The notes below the pieces were generated by a model. The model saw only the letters and a program-made list of their open reading frames with translations, had not been told where the DNA came from and did no database searches. From Collibacillus ludicampi (GTDB taxonomy: Bacteria; Bacillota; Bacilli; Tumebacillales; BOQE01), in NCBI RefSeq assembly GCF_023705585.1, contig NZ_BOQE01000001.1:2109001-2173000 (forward strand): a stretch of 64,000 bases of DNA. The letters are read 5' to 3'. Positions 8,412 to 17,553 of the stretch are shown here, one piece after another; within the stretch, counting starts at the first letter, position 1, and every line of letters begins with the position of its first letter. Position numbers and translations under genes: made by a program.

Positions 8412-9410
8412 TTATTGATTATTTGTTGTGGTGCCATATACGTTTGATGCTACTGTCTCTGTAGATGAAGAACCGTTAGTGTTACCCGTTGTAGTGATTT
8501 GAGTTGACTGGCTTCCTGAAGTTGAACTACCTACGGAATTCTGATTGGAAGCCGTTGTATTGGAAGTTGTAGACTCATTTTCTACAGAAGTTCCTGCAGA
8601 TTGTTGAGAAACAGTGGTTTCCGTTCCAGAAGATGTAGTTGTTGTAGTTGTAGCAGATTGATCGCCCATTACAACAACTGTACTATCTTGTAAGCGATCA
8701 AGTAATGTAGCAGCTTCCGCGCGTGTAACCACGCGATCAGGTCTAAAAGAACCATCACCATATCCGTGCATCAAATCATATTTAACTGCCGTAGCTACAT
8801 AAGGTTGGAGAGCTTGTGGAATCTTTGTGTAATCTTTCGGGAATTTTTCTTGTAATAATTGTGTAGCAGTATCGGCATCTAACAATTGCATCTCCGGATT
8901 TTGCTTGAGTAAGATTTTTACTAAAGTGACTGCTACGTCTTCACGCTTATCGCCTTCAAAGGGCTTGAACAGAAGACCACCATCTAAAGTACGATATGCA
9001 TCAAAGTAATCCTTAGCGGCTTCTACATATTTATACTCCCAAGAAGTAGGAGGCACATCTTCAAAGTCTTGTTGAGTAGAATCATTTTTTAATTGAAAAT
9101 ACCGCGTAACCATCGTAGCGAATTCTGCGCGTGTCACCTGAGCATCTGGATCAAATTTCTGTTTACTTTTACCGGAGAGTATCCCTTTTTTTACGAGATC
9201 CATGATGTATTTTTTTGCCCAATGTCCTTTTACATCGTCGAAAACGACTGTGTTATCGACAACATTGGTGGTATTCGTAATATGAATGTTTTGCCGAGCA
9301 TGACCGTTCCCTATAATTTGAATGTTTCCGTTTCCCCCTTGGGCAAAAGCGGGAACCGCATTGAATGAAAGGGCGGAAATCATAGATAAAGTAGCAATGG
9401 TTTTTTTCAC
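8412..9410 (-). CDS. secreted S-layer homology (SLH) domain protein
   Basis: This 332-residue exported protein has a signal peptide (MKKTIATLSMISALSFNAVPAFA). Three SLH-type repeats follow: residues about 57-105 (DVKGHWAKKYI...VTRAEFATMV), 116-170 (a divergent one, FEDVPPTSWEYKYVEAAKD) and 190-240 (YVATAVKYDLMHGYGDGSF...TRAEAATLLDRL). The last 90 residues are Ser/Thr/Asn/Gln-rich, a likely wall-spanning or glycosylated tail. SLH domains anchor proteins to pyruvylated cell-wall polymers. The GTG start has AGAGGTGA 8 bases upstream. Two TGAAAT-N-ATTTC(A/G) palindromes in its promoter region suggest control by the nearby HTH-DUF1232 protein. Confidence 0.88.
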   Translation of the reverse strand: MKKTIATLSMISALSFNAVPAFAQGGNGNIQIIGNGHARQNIHITNTTNVVDNTVVFDDVKGHWAKKYIMDLVKKGILSGKSKQKFDPDAQVTRAEFATMVTRYFQLKNDSTQQDFEDVPPTSWEYKYVEAAKDYFDAYRTLDGGLLFKPFEGDKREDVAVTLVKILLKQNPEMQLLDADTATQLLQEKFPKDYTKIPQALQPYVATAVKYDLMHGYGDGSFRPDRVVTRAEAATLLDRLQDSTVVVMGDQSATTTTTTSSGTETTVSQQSAGTSVENESTTSNTTASNQNSVGSSTSGSQSTQITTTGNTNGSSSTETVASNVYGTTTNNQ

Positions 9411-9460
9411 AACACATCACCTCTGTTAATTTTTATTTCATAAGTATAATAAACCATTAA

Positions 9461-9493
9461 TGAAATTATTTCATAGAATATGAAATCATTTCG
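9461..9493. promoter_or_regulatory. tandem palindromic operator candidate upstream of the SLH gene
   Basis: TGAAATTATTTCA (9461-9473) and TGAAATCATTTCG (9481-9493) are two 13-bp palindromes whose starts are 20 bp apart, about two helical turns. An identical first copy occurs at 14873-14885 upstream of the HTH-DUF1232 gene. Confidence 0.6.
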
Positions 9494-9568
9494 AGTAATT
9501 TTTGTGTAATTTTCTTTAAGAAAAATATAATTTTCTCTGTCAAGGAAGCGATCTCTTGATAATTTGCA

Positions 9569-11479
9569 TTAGAGAGGGGGGTTATAAGGCCTCTGAAATG
9601 ATAGTGCCGTGTCCACTACTCCGGATTGTGGATCATAGGAGAGCAAGTCTGCTCGCTTGTTTCCATCAAGGTCTGCTGTCATGATGATTCGATTTTCTCC
9701 CCGCGCCCAAGGACCGAAGCGCTCTCTTACCCGCACAAAAGCCGCCCTACCGTTTGAATTCGCTTCTTCCCATACGCCATATTGAGGATAAAAGAGAAGT
9801 AGATCCGCTTTACCGTCACCATCTACGTCTCCAACCGTGACGCGTGCGTTCGCGACCGCATGGTACCAGACATGCCACGGGGAAAAGACACCGTTTCCTT
9901 CCGAGAGTGAAACGTAAGCCGTATGATCCTCGTTGGACCAAAGAATCAGATCTGCTTTTCCGAATCCGTTTACGTCTGCCAAAAAGTACTGAGCGTCTTT
10001 CTTCAGCAGGGGAGGTACGCGTAATATATCCTGTTTCACTGTATTTTTATTAAATGTAAAGGAACGAAACATGCCTGTCTGTTTATCGATCATGACCAGT
10101 TTTTCTTTACCATTTCCTTCAACATCCCCTACGAGAATATCATCGTATTGTTGAGGAAGAGTATAATCGCGCACATGTATCAACTGATGGCCATTGCTGA
10201 TATACAGGTGTCCGGTTCCGTTCGTATCCAAAATGAGTAAATCCGATTTTCCGTCACCTGTGAAATTTCCCGTTAGAATCCGTCCGTTTAGAGGTTTCTT
10301 GATATCAAGCCAAGTTTCCCAAGGTTTGAGAGTCCGATTCCGCGGCCATGTTAGGCGATCGGTCTGCACATAAATCTTCCCTTGCTTCGGATCCACCGCG
10401 ATTCGATCAGAAACACCGTTTCCTTGCAGGTCGGCGGTACCGACAAAGCTCGTCCCTTTAGGGAGTACAATTCGGTGCGCAGGACTAAAGGGGACTACAT
10501 CAAAGATCGTGGCAAAATGATAACCGCATGCGCACATCCCAGTAACCAATTGATGTAAATAAGAATTCGTCCCCTTCTTATAGCGGTAAACCGGAAGTCC
10601 GTCTCTCATTTCGACCTTGCCATCTTTATCTCGTACAGGCTCAAGATAAGGAAATTCTAAATAAGGGTGAAAGTACATACTCGCTAACACATTTCCTTTT
10701 TTGGCATCATTGAGAATGCGTTGAATGCTTGTCTCGTCCTGAACATAACGGAGCGGGGCCGGTATATAGACAACACCCAAACTCGGATTTCCCCAATGAT
10801 TGACATCTTCACGATAAACGACATCCTTCAGGGAGCGAAAGTCTAAGAAGTCGGGTTCATACAGGATTCCCATGTAGGAACTAAATACCTCCCTCTGAAT
10901 TCGTGTATCTGCATAGTGAGGAGACTCCCAGAAGGACGGAGTCAGTCCTGCGGCCTGAAACGCATGCAAACTCTTTTCGATGCGGGAGGCAGCATAGGCA
11001 GCCGTTTGGCTCTCCGGGGCATCCGGGACGTCAAATTCGCGACCGATGCTGGTATTTTCGAATCCATCCGGTCGTTTTTTGTTTCCATATTGGTGGGTAT
11101 ACCCGTGCATGCCGAGAATGCCTCCATGTTCCGTCGCATACTTCATAAGTTCAATAAATGGACGGCTATCTCCGTTAGGATTTTCAATAGACACATCCGT
11201 CCATGTCTCATATCCAATTAACCGCCGGTCACGTGGGATTAAGGCAATATGAAAAGGGACGTTCTCTTCGGATAGATAATCAAAAACAGCTCTTAACTTT
11301 CCCAACTGATCCTTTGTTGCGTAAGGGCCACCAGGTCCTACATCTTCTAGGCGAAGAAGGGCAAAATGACTGTGCATGGAAGGAAAATCATTATCGGGTT
11401 CGGCTACGCTCGTTGATGAACATGTAACACAAAGTAAAGTGAGCGTGAATAAAAGAATGAGTAGTCTGTGGTGTCTCAT
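9569..11479 (-). CDS. exported DUF2334-type deacetylase-like protein with FG-GAP/VCBS repeats
   Basis: The 636-residue product begins with a hydrophobic export signal (LLILLFTLTLLCVTC). Residues about 35-320 resemble the DUF2334 branch of the polysaccharide deacetylase fold: ALLRLEDVGPGGPY, FHIALIPRD, GILGMHGYTHQYG with metal-ligand-type His residues, and SFWESPHYA. Residues 340-630 contain repeated FG-GAP/VCBS-like units with Asp-rich calcium-type motifs (GDVDGDGKADLLL, ADLDGNKRADLLSY). It is likely a cell-surface enzyme or carbohydrate-interacting protein. It is monocistronic on the minus strand. The catalytic assignment rests on fold resemblance. Confidence 0.78.
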   Translation of the reverse strand: MRHHRLLILLFTLTLLCVTCSSTSVAEPDNDFPSMHSHFALLRLEDVGPGGPYATKDQLGKLRAVFDYLSEENVPFHIALIPRDRRLIGYETWTDVSIENPNGDSRPFIELMKYATEHGGILGMHGYTHQYGNKKRPDGFENTSIGREFDVPDAPESQTAAYAASRIEKSLHAFQAAGLTPSFWESPHYADTRIQREVFSSYMGILYEPDFLDFRSLKDVVYREDVNHWGNPSLGVVYIPAPLRYVQDETSIQRILNDAKKGNVLASMYFHPYLEFPYLEPVRDKDGKVEMRDGLPVYRYKKGTNSYLHQLVTGMCACGYHFATIFDVVPFSPAHRIVLPKGTSFVGTADLQGNGVSDRIAVDPKQGKIYVQTDRLTWPRNRTLKPWETWLDIKKPLNGRILTGNFTGDGKSDLLILDTNGTGHLYISNGHQLIHVRDYTLPQQYDDILVGDVEGNGKEKLVMIDKQTGMFRSFTFNKNTVKQDILRVPPLLKKDAQYFLADVNGFGKADLILWSNEDHTAYVSLSEGNGVFSPWHVWYHAVANARVTVGDVDGDGKADLLLFYPQYGVWEEANSNGRAAFVRVRERFGPWARGENRIIMTADLDGNKRADLLSYDPQSGVVDTALSFQRPYNPPL

Positions 11480-11899
11480 TGATCCTCATCCCTTACTTAC
11501 GCAATTATTTCTATTGATGAACAACAAATCTTTGATGTTAGAGAAAAAGTGGACTCTCAACTAAAAAAACGACAGATTCATAGGGATAAAGAAGAATCCG
11601 TTCTACGTTGGTGGGATGAATCTTGAAATACCATCCAACTGTATAGAGGATCTCATTTCATCATAGTACCCAAAAATAATAAAATAGCTGAAAAACCATG
11701 CGAAGACAACTTTTATCATATAAAAATAAGAAATTCCCAGGAATTTCCGGTTACTGTTCTTCTTTCCCGGGGCCTGTAGCTATACTTATAAGCGGAATTA
11801 AAAAAGTATAGAAATTCGGATAACTAAAGTTCGCCCATAGTTTGTTTTAACTTATCACATACTATAGTGGAAATTATCCTTTGGTTCGAGGTGAGGGTT
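11480..11899. other. intergenic region, no gene seen
   Basis: This 420-bp AT-rich region lies between divergent genes. It must contain both promoters, but I could not single out a convincing -35/-10 pair. Short hydrophilic frames are present without ribosome sites. I see no repeats or RNA structure worth naming. Confidence 0.5.
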
Positions 11900-12730
11900 A
11901 TGATAAAACATTTTCGCATAGTTATAGCTTTGACGTTAGCGAGCTTTTTGTTTGCAGGTTGTACAACAACTGAAACACCGAAAATCTCCAATTTGAATAA
12001 ACCTCAGCAAAAGACTGCAAGTACTCCTGATCTCGCCGATGGTCCTGAATCACAAAATCGAACGATTTTACCCATACATAAGGCATTGGAAGGAAGCAAT
12101 TTATCTGGAATTTTATTTTATAAGGGCCCAGCGAACGTAAAGAAAGCTGCGTTAACATTTGATGATGGTCCAGATATCCGTTTTACTCCACAAATATTGG
12201 AGATTTTAAAGAGACATGGAGTGAAAGCCACCTTCTTTATTATCGGGACAAGGGCACAAGCACACCCTGAGATGGTACGACGTATCGCACAAGAAGGGCA
12301 TGTAATTGGAAATCATACTTGGACCCATCCAAATTTAAGGAAATTGTCTCCCGGTCAAGTTCGTGCCGAAATTGATAAAACGAATCAAGAATTATTTAAA
12401 ATTCTCGGATATTACCCAGATCTATTTCGACCACCTTACGGGAGTACAACCCCCAGTGAAGTTCGTGAAATAGGCTCCATGGGGTACAAGGTGATTGATT
12501 GGTCGGTGGATACAAGAGATTGGGCGGGAACACCAACAACACAGATTATGAATTATGTACGGAGTGAAATAAGCCCAGGAGGTATCATTTTAGAGCATTG
12601 TGCAGGGGGAAGAGGGGAAAACCTAAATAATACTATTAATGCTTTACCTCAAATCATTTCACTTCTGAAAGCGCAAGGATTTACACTCGTTACTGTGCCG
12701 GAACTTTTAAATATCCCCGCAACAATGTAG
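11900..12730 (+). CDS. lipoprotein polysaccharide deacetylase (NodB domain)
   Basis: This 276-residue enzyme has a lipoprotein signal with lipobox LFAGC, so it is anchored outside the cytoplasmic membrane. The NodB domain (about residues 75-270) is complete: TFDDGPD with the catalytic Asp and metal Asp, HTWTHPNL with two metal His, RPPYGS, and a late LEHCAGG segment that carries the His of the last motif. Such enzymes remove N-acetyl groups from peptidoglycan or surface polysaccharide. The ATG at 11900 is preferred over the upstream in-frame codon because GAGGTGAGGG precedes it and the signal peptide starts there. Confidence 0.9.
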   Translation: MIKHFRIVIALTLASFLFAGCTTTETPKISNLNKPQQKTASTPDLADGPESQNRTILPIHKALEGSNLSGILFYKGPANVKKAALTFDDGPDIRFTPQILEILKRHGVKATFFIIGTRAQAHPEMVRRIAQEGHVIGNHTWTHPNLRKLSPGQVRAEIDKTNQELFKILGYYPDLFRPPYGSTTPSEVREIGSMGYKVIDWSVDTRDWAGTPTTQIMNYVRSEISPGGIILEHCAGGRGENLNNTINALPQIISLLKAQGFTLVTVPELLNIPATM

Positions 12731-12759
12731 CAATCTTATATAGTTGATCAGAATGACTC

Positions 12760-12797
12760 GAAAAAACAGGACTGGAATCAAAACCTTTCCAGTCCTG
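12760..12797 (-). terminator. terminator of the LCP operon
   Basis: CAGGACTGGA (12767-12776) pairs with TCCAGTCCTG (12788-12797). On the minus strand a T-run follows (A7 at 12760-12766 on the plus strand). It sits between converging genes and may work for both. Confidence 0.8.
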
Positions 12798-12823
12798 GAA
12801 TGAAAGCACTGTCATTTCGAGTG

Positions 12824-14146
12824 TTAAGGAGCATAAACGACGAGAAAGGGTCTGTCGTCATTCAAAGGAGCTACAAATTCGTTGGCCGTACCTAAAGCAC
12901 GGGCAACGGCCCAGCCCCAAGGCATATGTTTACTTGGATAATAGATCGATAGACGTGTGGCGTTTCGACCGGGCCCTGCATATGTAACCTGGAATCCTTT
13001 GTTTTTTAATGTTTCTGCCACCTCTTGTGAACCATATACCACAACTGGAATCTCTTCGGGGTTCGGGAGAGTAGGGAGACCTAAATCCGATCCTGTCGAC
13101 CCTAAAGGGGCCAGTTTTTTTGCAATCTCTTTTGGATCTAATACATCGTAGTACGCGCCTGTAATATAATTTTCTTTATTAAAATTCGGTGCGGGCGCAT
13201 CGGCAAGATTCATGGAGTCACGAATTGTACCTAAAGAGATTTTCTGAACCTCAGCTCCGGCTGCTTCCATACCGATCCCGACCAATCTAGAAGGACTGAT
13301 ATTCGTTGCAATGTCCTTACTCCAAATGTTGAGCAGTCTCTGTATGGCAGCAGGATTTTTGGAAGAATCCAGTACCTTTTGTTTTAATATCTCGAGTACC
13401 TGCATTTCAGCTTCCTGCCGCTGAAAGTCGTTCACACGATAATTATTTCCCGCTTGGTTTTGTCTGACACGAATATAAGCAAGGGCTTGCTCTCCATTCA
13501 ATATTTGCTTTCCGGGTTGGAGATCGACACCACTATGATCCGGATCATATAAGCGGGCGGGTACATCAACTTCGATTCCACCCACAGCGTTGATTGCATC
13601 TACAAACCCTTGAAAGTCAGTCACAATGTAATCATGAATCGGTAATCCCGTCATTTTTGATACGGCCTGCATGGTAAGCTCCGGACCCCTTTCTGGAGAT
13701 TGCTGCAGTCCAAGCGTAAAAACAGATTTAATCTTTGGAATCGGAATATCCCAATCCGGTAACGCAATTAAAGTATCGCGTGGGATGGAGATCAGGGTCA
13801 CGACATGTTTAGAGGGATCTATATGTACAACAAGGAGGGTGTCTGCCTGCCCCCCGGAAGAACCTAATGACAAGGGATTCGTAGCATCCCGCGCATTGTT
13901 GGCGATAAGCAAAAGATTGATCGGTTCCGTATTCCCTGTCAAACCTTGCCCGATCTCATTGACAACATTTTGCATCATTTGTTTCTGATGGGTCATCAAG
14001 GCATATGTGAATGAACCTAGCAGCAACGTCCCGGCAAATAAACTCAAAGAAAGCAGAAATCTTTTGCGAAACTTTTTTTTCTTGTTTGGCTTCCCGCGAT
14101 GTGGATTCATAGTTGCTGAAACTTCCTTTCGAAACGGGTTTTTCAT
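12824..14146 (-). CDS. LytR-CpsA-Psr (LCP) cell-wall polymer ligase
   Basis: This 440-residue protein has a basic cytoplasmic N-terminus (RGKPNKKKKFRKR), one membrane anchor at about residues 30-52 and an extracytoplasmic LCP domain at about 75-300. LCP hallmarks are visible: NLLLIANNA, ADTLLVVHID, LISIPRDT, GGIEVDVP, LNGEQALAYIRVR and the DFQRQ segment. A LytR_C-like domain occupies about residues 345-435. LCP enzymes transfer lipid-linked polymers such as teichoic acid or capsule to peptidoglycan. The start overlaps the upstream gene by 4 bp (ATGA), which suggests translational coupling; an alternative ATG lies 36 bp downstream with AAGGAAG before it. Confidence 0.92.
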   Translation of the reverse strand: MKNPFRKEVSATMNPHRGKPNKKKKFRKRFLLSLSLFAGTLLLGSFTYALMTHQKQMMQNVVNEIGQGLTGNTEPINLLLIANNARDATNPLSLGSSGGQADTLLVVHIDPSKHVVTLISIPRDTLIALPDWDIPIPKIKSVFTLGLQQSPERGPELTMQAVSKMTGLPIHDYIVTDFQGFVDAINAVGGIEVDVPARLYDPDHSGVDLQPGKQILNGEQALAYIRVRQNQAGNNYRVNDFQRQEAEMQVLEILKQKVLDSSKNPAAIQRLLNIWSKDIATNISPSRLVGIGMEAAGAEVQKISLGTIRDSMNLADAPAPNFNKENYITGAYYDVLDPKEIAKKLAPLGSTGSDLGLPTLPNPEEIPVVVYGSQEVAETLKNKGFQVTYAGPGRNATRLSIYYPSKHMPWGWAVARALGTANEFVAPLNDDRPFLVVYAP

Positions 14147-14826
14147 TCATCAGATTGAGGCTTGTACTTTGATAAAATTTTATAAAAAACAAACCCCGCA
14201 ACGATGGCATCATCGACGTATCCATATGGAATGAAAAAATCAGGAATAAGATCAATTGGAGTAACAAAGTAAAGAAGAGTGGCCATAATCCACGCATGAG
14301 CCTGTTTTGTGAGTTTGGTACTCTGAAGCCATTGATACATCGTTTGAAGTTGTTCTATGAAGCGTCCATGAGCTTTTATCTGTGTCAATTTTGTTCTGAA
14401 TTCCTTCTCAATCAGTTTGTTAAGGTCGTGGTTTAAACAATACTGGTAAAGTCCTCTCAGAATTTGAAATAAAAGATGATAATCCACTTTTGGACTATGA
14501 TGATTTTCATTTGAACAATCGTCCGCATGTAGAAGGTGACTCATTTTCTCGTAAAATTGGAGGGCATGAATTCCATCTTGTGAGCTGATGAACTGTTTCA
14601 AAGAATCATACACTTCAAAAAGTATAGGAGTCTCTAAAATTTTGGCTATCCCTTGAACCTCTTCCTCGCTTGGGATTCTTTTTCCGGTCATAATACGGGA
14701 GAGAGCGGCTTTGTTTGTCTTTACACATTCTGAAGCATTCATTTCTTCTACCAGCTCTTCTGCAGTCATTCCTTTTTTCTGCAAAAGATAGCGAATACAA
14801 TCCCCAAATCGTTTCATTTCAGTCAT
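14143..14826 (-). CDS. HTH regulator fused to a DUF1232 (YkvA-like) membrane domain
   Basis: The 227-residue protein joins an XRE-type helix-turn-helix (residues about 4-62, IRYLLQKKGMTAEELVEEMN...ALSRIMTGKR) to a C-terminal DUF1232 segment (about residues 180-220, HAWIMATLLYFVTPIDLIPDFF), a short hydrophobic hairpin motif known from YkvA-like proteins. This suggests a membrane-tethered transcription regulator. The ATG at 14826 is chosen for GGTGATG upstream. A perfect TGAAATTATTTCA palindrome lies 47 bp before the start and recurs before the SLH gene, which implies autoregulation and envelope control. It is co-transcribed with the LCP gene. Confidence 0.8.
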   Translation of the reverse strand: MTEMKRFGDCIRYLLQKKGMTAEELVEEMNASECVKTNKAALSRIMTGKRIPSEEEVQGIAKILETPILFEVYDSLKQFISSQDGIHALQFYEKMSHLLHADDCSNENHHSPKVDYHLLFQILRGLYQYCLNHDLNKLIEKEFRTKLTQIKAHGRFIEQLQTMYQWLQSTKLTKQAHAWIMATLLYFVTPIDLIPDFFIPYGYVDDAIVAGFVFYKILSKYKPQSDE

Positions 14827-14872
14827 AATCATCACCGTAACTGAATATATCATGAAATATTTACGATAACAA

Positions 14873-14885
14873 TGAAATTATTTCA
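14873..14885. promoter_or_regulatory. palindromic operator candidate, TGAAATTATTTCA
   Basis: This perfect 13-bp palindrome is identical to the copy at 9461-9473. A degenerate copy, TGAAATATTTAC, lies at 14853-14864, again 20 bp away start to start. Confidence 0.55.
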
Positions 14886-15042
14886 GAACAGTGAATGACC
14901 ATTGCGGTAGCAATCTCTCTTTCATATACTGGATTTGCTGAACGCTCATCACAAGGTGATTAATAAAACCTTTACAATCAAAGAATTGACATAATAAAAT
15001 CAACAGCATAAAATGACTGATGGATTGAAAAGAATAAATAAA

Positions 15043-15272
15043 TCCTCGTTAGGCGAGGCGTCTATACAAACAAAGGCCACTGCCCGGAAACGTCGAAAGA
15101 CGCCAATGGGTAGAACAGGTATTGCCGGATTAAGGCTTTACATAATGTGGCTGAGCGATCGTGCTCTACGTTGTATAGTGCTAAAGCTCAACTAGGGGGA
15201 TTGATGACCTTCTTTTCTGTGTGTTTATGAAGAAGCTCACTACCCCCTGTAGATCATTACAGGGGGTTTTTT
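15043..15272 (+). ncRNA. M-box magnesium riboswitch (ykoK leader) with terminator
   Basis: The aptamer is recognisable by its highly conserved blocks: CGTTAGGCGAGGC, TCTATACAAACAAAGGCCA, CTGCCCGGAAACGTCGAAAG, CGCCAATGGG, AACAGGTATTGCCGG, TTACATAATGTGGCTGAG, TGCTCTACGTTGTATAG and GCTAAAGCTCAAC. The expression platform is a strong terminator, CCCCCTGTA/TACAGGGGG followed by TTTTTT (15243-15272). A TAGGGGG stretch near 15193-15199 can pair with the CCCCC arm as an antiterminator. Magnesium binding should favour termination. The downstream gene is an Nramp-related transporter, a known M-box partner. Confidence 0.95.
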
Positions 15273-15694
15273 ATGGAATCATAAGGGGAGGTGATGGGAA
15301 TGGACGGGTATCCCCTAAAACTATCAAAAAATATTTACAAGCATAGCATAATGGAGGGGATTTTCTCGGCAAAAATCATACCATTCAACCGTCAAATACC
15401 AGAACAAACCCGTATGAATGCACATCATTTTTTACTAAAATCACTGTTGCTAAACAAAAGGAAGTGGCGAGTCCCGCAAACGATTGACCTTGTTGGCTGG
15501 CGATATAAAAAATCTTGCTTACGGAATTCAAATTTGCTATCGAATCAGTCTTTTGATTCATAAATCATGAGAATCATTCAATCCTTGAAGGGGGTGATGG
15601 GCATGGGAGATGGACCCAGTTGTCGAATGTGTGTTCGAAAATCAACGGATATAACTACCCATTTAAAACTTCAATTCCAAGGAGGTAATCTGTC
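15273..15694 (+). other. long leader between the M-box and the transporter gene
   Basis: These 422 bp contain no recognised gene. Two short frames have good ribosome sites and similar starts: one from about 15294/15300 (GGAGGTGATGGGAATGG, about 88 codons) and one from about 15603 (GGGGGTGATGGGCATGG, running into the transporter gene in another frame). The repeated GGTGATGGG-ATGG block at 15289 and 15593 is striking. They may be leader peptides that add a second control layer, or remnants of duplicated sequence. Confidence 0.4.
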
Positions 15695-17320
15695 ATGCTG
15701 GATAACCAAGCTCTCAACCTATCATCCCCTGTGCTTGACGACGCTCATGAAGGCGACATTCGTGGAGCGTTTGGAACCATACGCAAACAGGATACGGCCC
15801 CGCGCAAAACTTGGGGGGCTCGGCTTCGTACGTTACTGGCTATCATGGGTCCCGGTCTCATCGTCATGGTAGGCGATAACGATGCTGGCGGCATCGCTAC
15901 GTATGCTCAGGCCGGGCAGAACTATGGAACGAGCCTGCTATGGGTGCTTCTGCTTCTCATTCCCGTATTAATCGTGAACCAAGAGATGGTCGTGCGTTTG
16001 GGTCTTGTGACTGGCGTAGGACACGCTCGCCTCATCTTTGAACGATTTGGACGTTTCTGGGGGGCTTTCTCTGTCGGTGATCTTTTCATCGTCAATTGTC
16101 TGACCCTTATCACAGAGTTCATTGGAATCGACTTGGCGATGTCGTATTTCGGAGTCAGTCCCTATATTTCCGTTCCAATTTCCGCATTGCTACTCATTGC
16201 AATAACCGTGACTGGCAGTTTCCGCCGCTGGGAGGCGTTCATGTACCTCTTCATCTTGGCGAACTTTTTAGTGATTCCGCTTGCGATCTGGAGCCATCCA
16301 CATGCCGGTCCAGTAATACACGACTTTTTTGTTCCCCATGTTCAAGGTGGCCTGAATTCGGATGCACTGTTGCTCATTATTAGCATGGTTGGTACCACAG
16401 TTGCCCCTTGGCAACTGTTCTTCCAGCAGTCAAATGTGATCGATAAGCGCCTGACTCCGCGTTGGATGTCCTACGAACGGGCGGATACGGTCATCGGTGC
16501 ATTCGTCGTGATTCTCGGTGCGGCGGCTTTAATCATCGCTACTGCGTTCGCCTTTCAGGGTACCAATCTTGCGGGTGCGTTTACCGATGCGGGTGCGGTC
16601 GCAAAAGGTTTGGCGGAAAAAGTCGGGCCGTTGTCGGGGGCCTTTTTTGCGATTGTCTTGCTAAACGCTTCACTGATTGGTGCAGCTTCTGTCACGCTCT
16701 CCACATCGTACGCCTTTGGCGATGTGTTTGGCGTCAAACATTCCTTGCATCGAAACTGGCGGGACGCTCTGGGCTTCTATGTCAGCTACACCATCCTCAT
16801 ATTGATATCCGGAGGGATTGTACTGATCCCCCATGCACCACTCGGCCTGATCACAACGGCGGTGCAGGCACTCGCGGGTGTACTGCTTCCGAGTGCAACG
16901 GTCTTCTTGCTCTTGCTGTGCAATGACAAGGATGTTCTGGGTCCTTGGGTCAACAAAATGTGGCTGAATGTAGTAAGCAGTATTATTGTCGGTGTTCTGG
17001 TCATGCTCTCATTTATCCTTGCCGTGACAACCCTTTTCCCTGACGTGAACGTACAACTCTTGACCGTGGTTTTGGCAGGCATTTTGGTGATCGGACTTCT
17101 AGTCGCTGGTTTGCTATATTATCGTCAACGAGGGAAAAATCCCACATATCCCGAATCTGAACAGGATCGCATGACTTGGAGGATGCCTCCATTGAGTACG
17201 CTTCCTAAACCGGTATGGTCGAAGACACGCAAGTTGGGCATGATCTTATTACGCGGCTATCTACTCGTAGCAGTCATTATGTTGATTGTTAAAGCTGTGC
17301 AACTTTCGCTTGGGCATTAA
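15695..17320 (+). CDS. Nramp-related magnesium transporter (NRMT)
   Basis: This 541-residue membrane protein has the Nramp fold with about 11-12 spans. The first-helix metal site, DPGN in Mn/Fe Nramps, reads GDNDAGG here (about residue 59). The sixth-helix motif, which reads MPH in Mn/Fe transporters, is changed to APW (TTVAPWQLFFQQ, about residue 234), so the metal-ligating Met is missing. Loss of that Met is the mark of the Nramp-related Mg transporters, and the M-box riboswitch upstream independently points to magnesium. AAGGAGG lies 9 bases before the ATG. I infer Mg2+ uptake across the cytoplasmic membrane. Confidence 0.88.
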   Translation: MLDNQALNLSSPVLDDAHEGDIRGAFGTIRKQDTAPRKTWGARLRTLLAIMGPGLIVMVGDNDAGGIATYAQAGQNYGTSLLWVLLLLIPVLIVNQEMVVRLGLVTGVGHARLIFERFGRFWGAFSVGDLFIVNCLTLITEFIGIDLAMSYFGVSPYISVPISALLLIAITVTGSFRRWEAFMYLFILANFLVIPLAIWSHPHAGPVIHDFFVPHVQGGLNSDALLLIISMVGTTVAPWQLFFQQSNVIDKRLTPRWMSYERADTVIGAFVVILGAAALIIATAFAFQGTNLAGAFTDAGAVAKGLAEKVGPLSGAFFAIVLLNASLIGAASVTLSTSYAFGDVFGVKHSLHRNWRDALGFYVSYTILILISGGIVLIPHAPLGLITTAVQALAGVLLPSATVFLLLLCNDKDVLGPWVNKMWLNVVSSIIVGVLVMLSFILAVTTLFPDVNVQLLTVVLAGILVIGLLVAGLLYYRQRGKNPTYPESEQDRMTWRMPPLSTLPKPVWSKTRKLGMILLRGYLLVAVIMLIVKAVQLSLGH

Positions 17321-17420
17321 TTTTCAATCGTCATCGAGGAAGGGGCAATCCATGGTCCCATCAGACCGGTCGATGTTTAAGTCTTGGAATGAAGCATGTC
17401 AAATCTTTCGATACAGTATA

Positions 17421-17464
17421 AAAGTCCTCGTTCTCGCCATTAGGCAAGACCGAGGACTTTATTC
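17421..17464 (+). terminator. terminator after the NRMT gene
   Basis: AAAGTCCTCG (17421-17430) pairs with CGAGGACTTT (17451-17460), with an inner extension (TCTCGCC/GGCAAGA). Confidence 0.8.
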
Positions 17465-17553
17465 ATTTAAAAATTTTACTCACGTTTTGGAGATTTGATT
17501 CTAAGTATAAAAAAGGCAGTTATTTTCACCATAAGCACGAGGAGGAAATACAT

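Noticed and set aside
15013-15195. 60-codon frame within the M-box
   Set aside because: It lies wholly in the conserved riboswitch aptamer, so coding is not credible.
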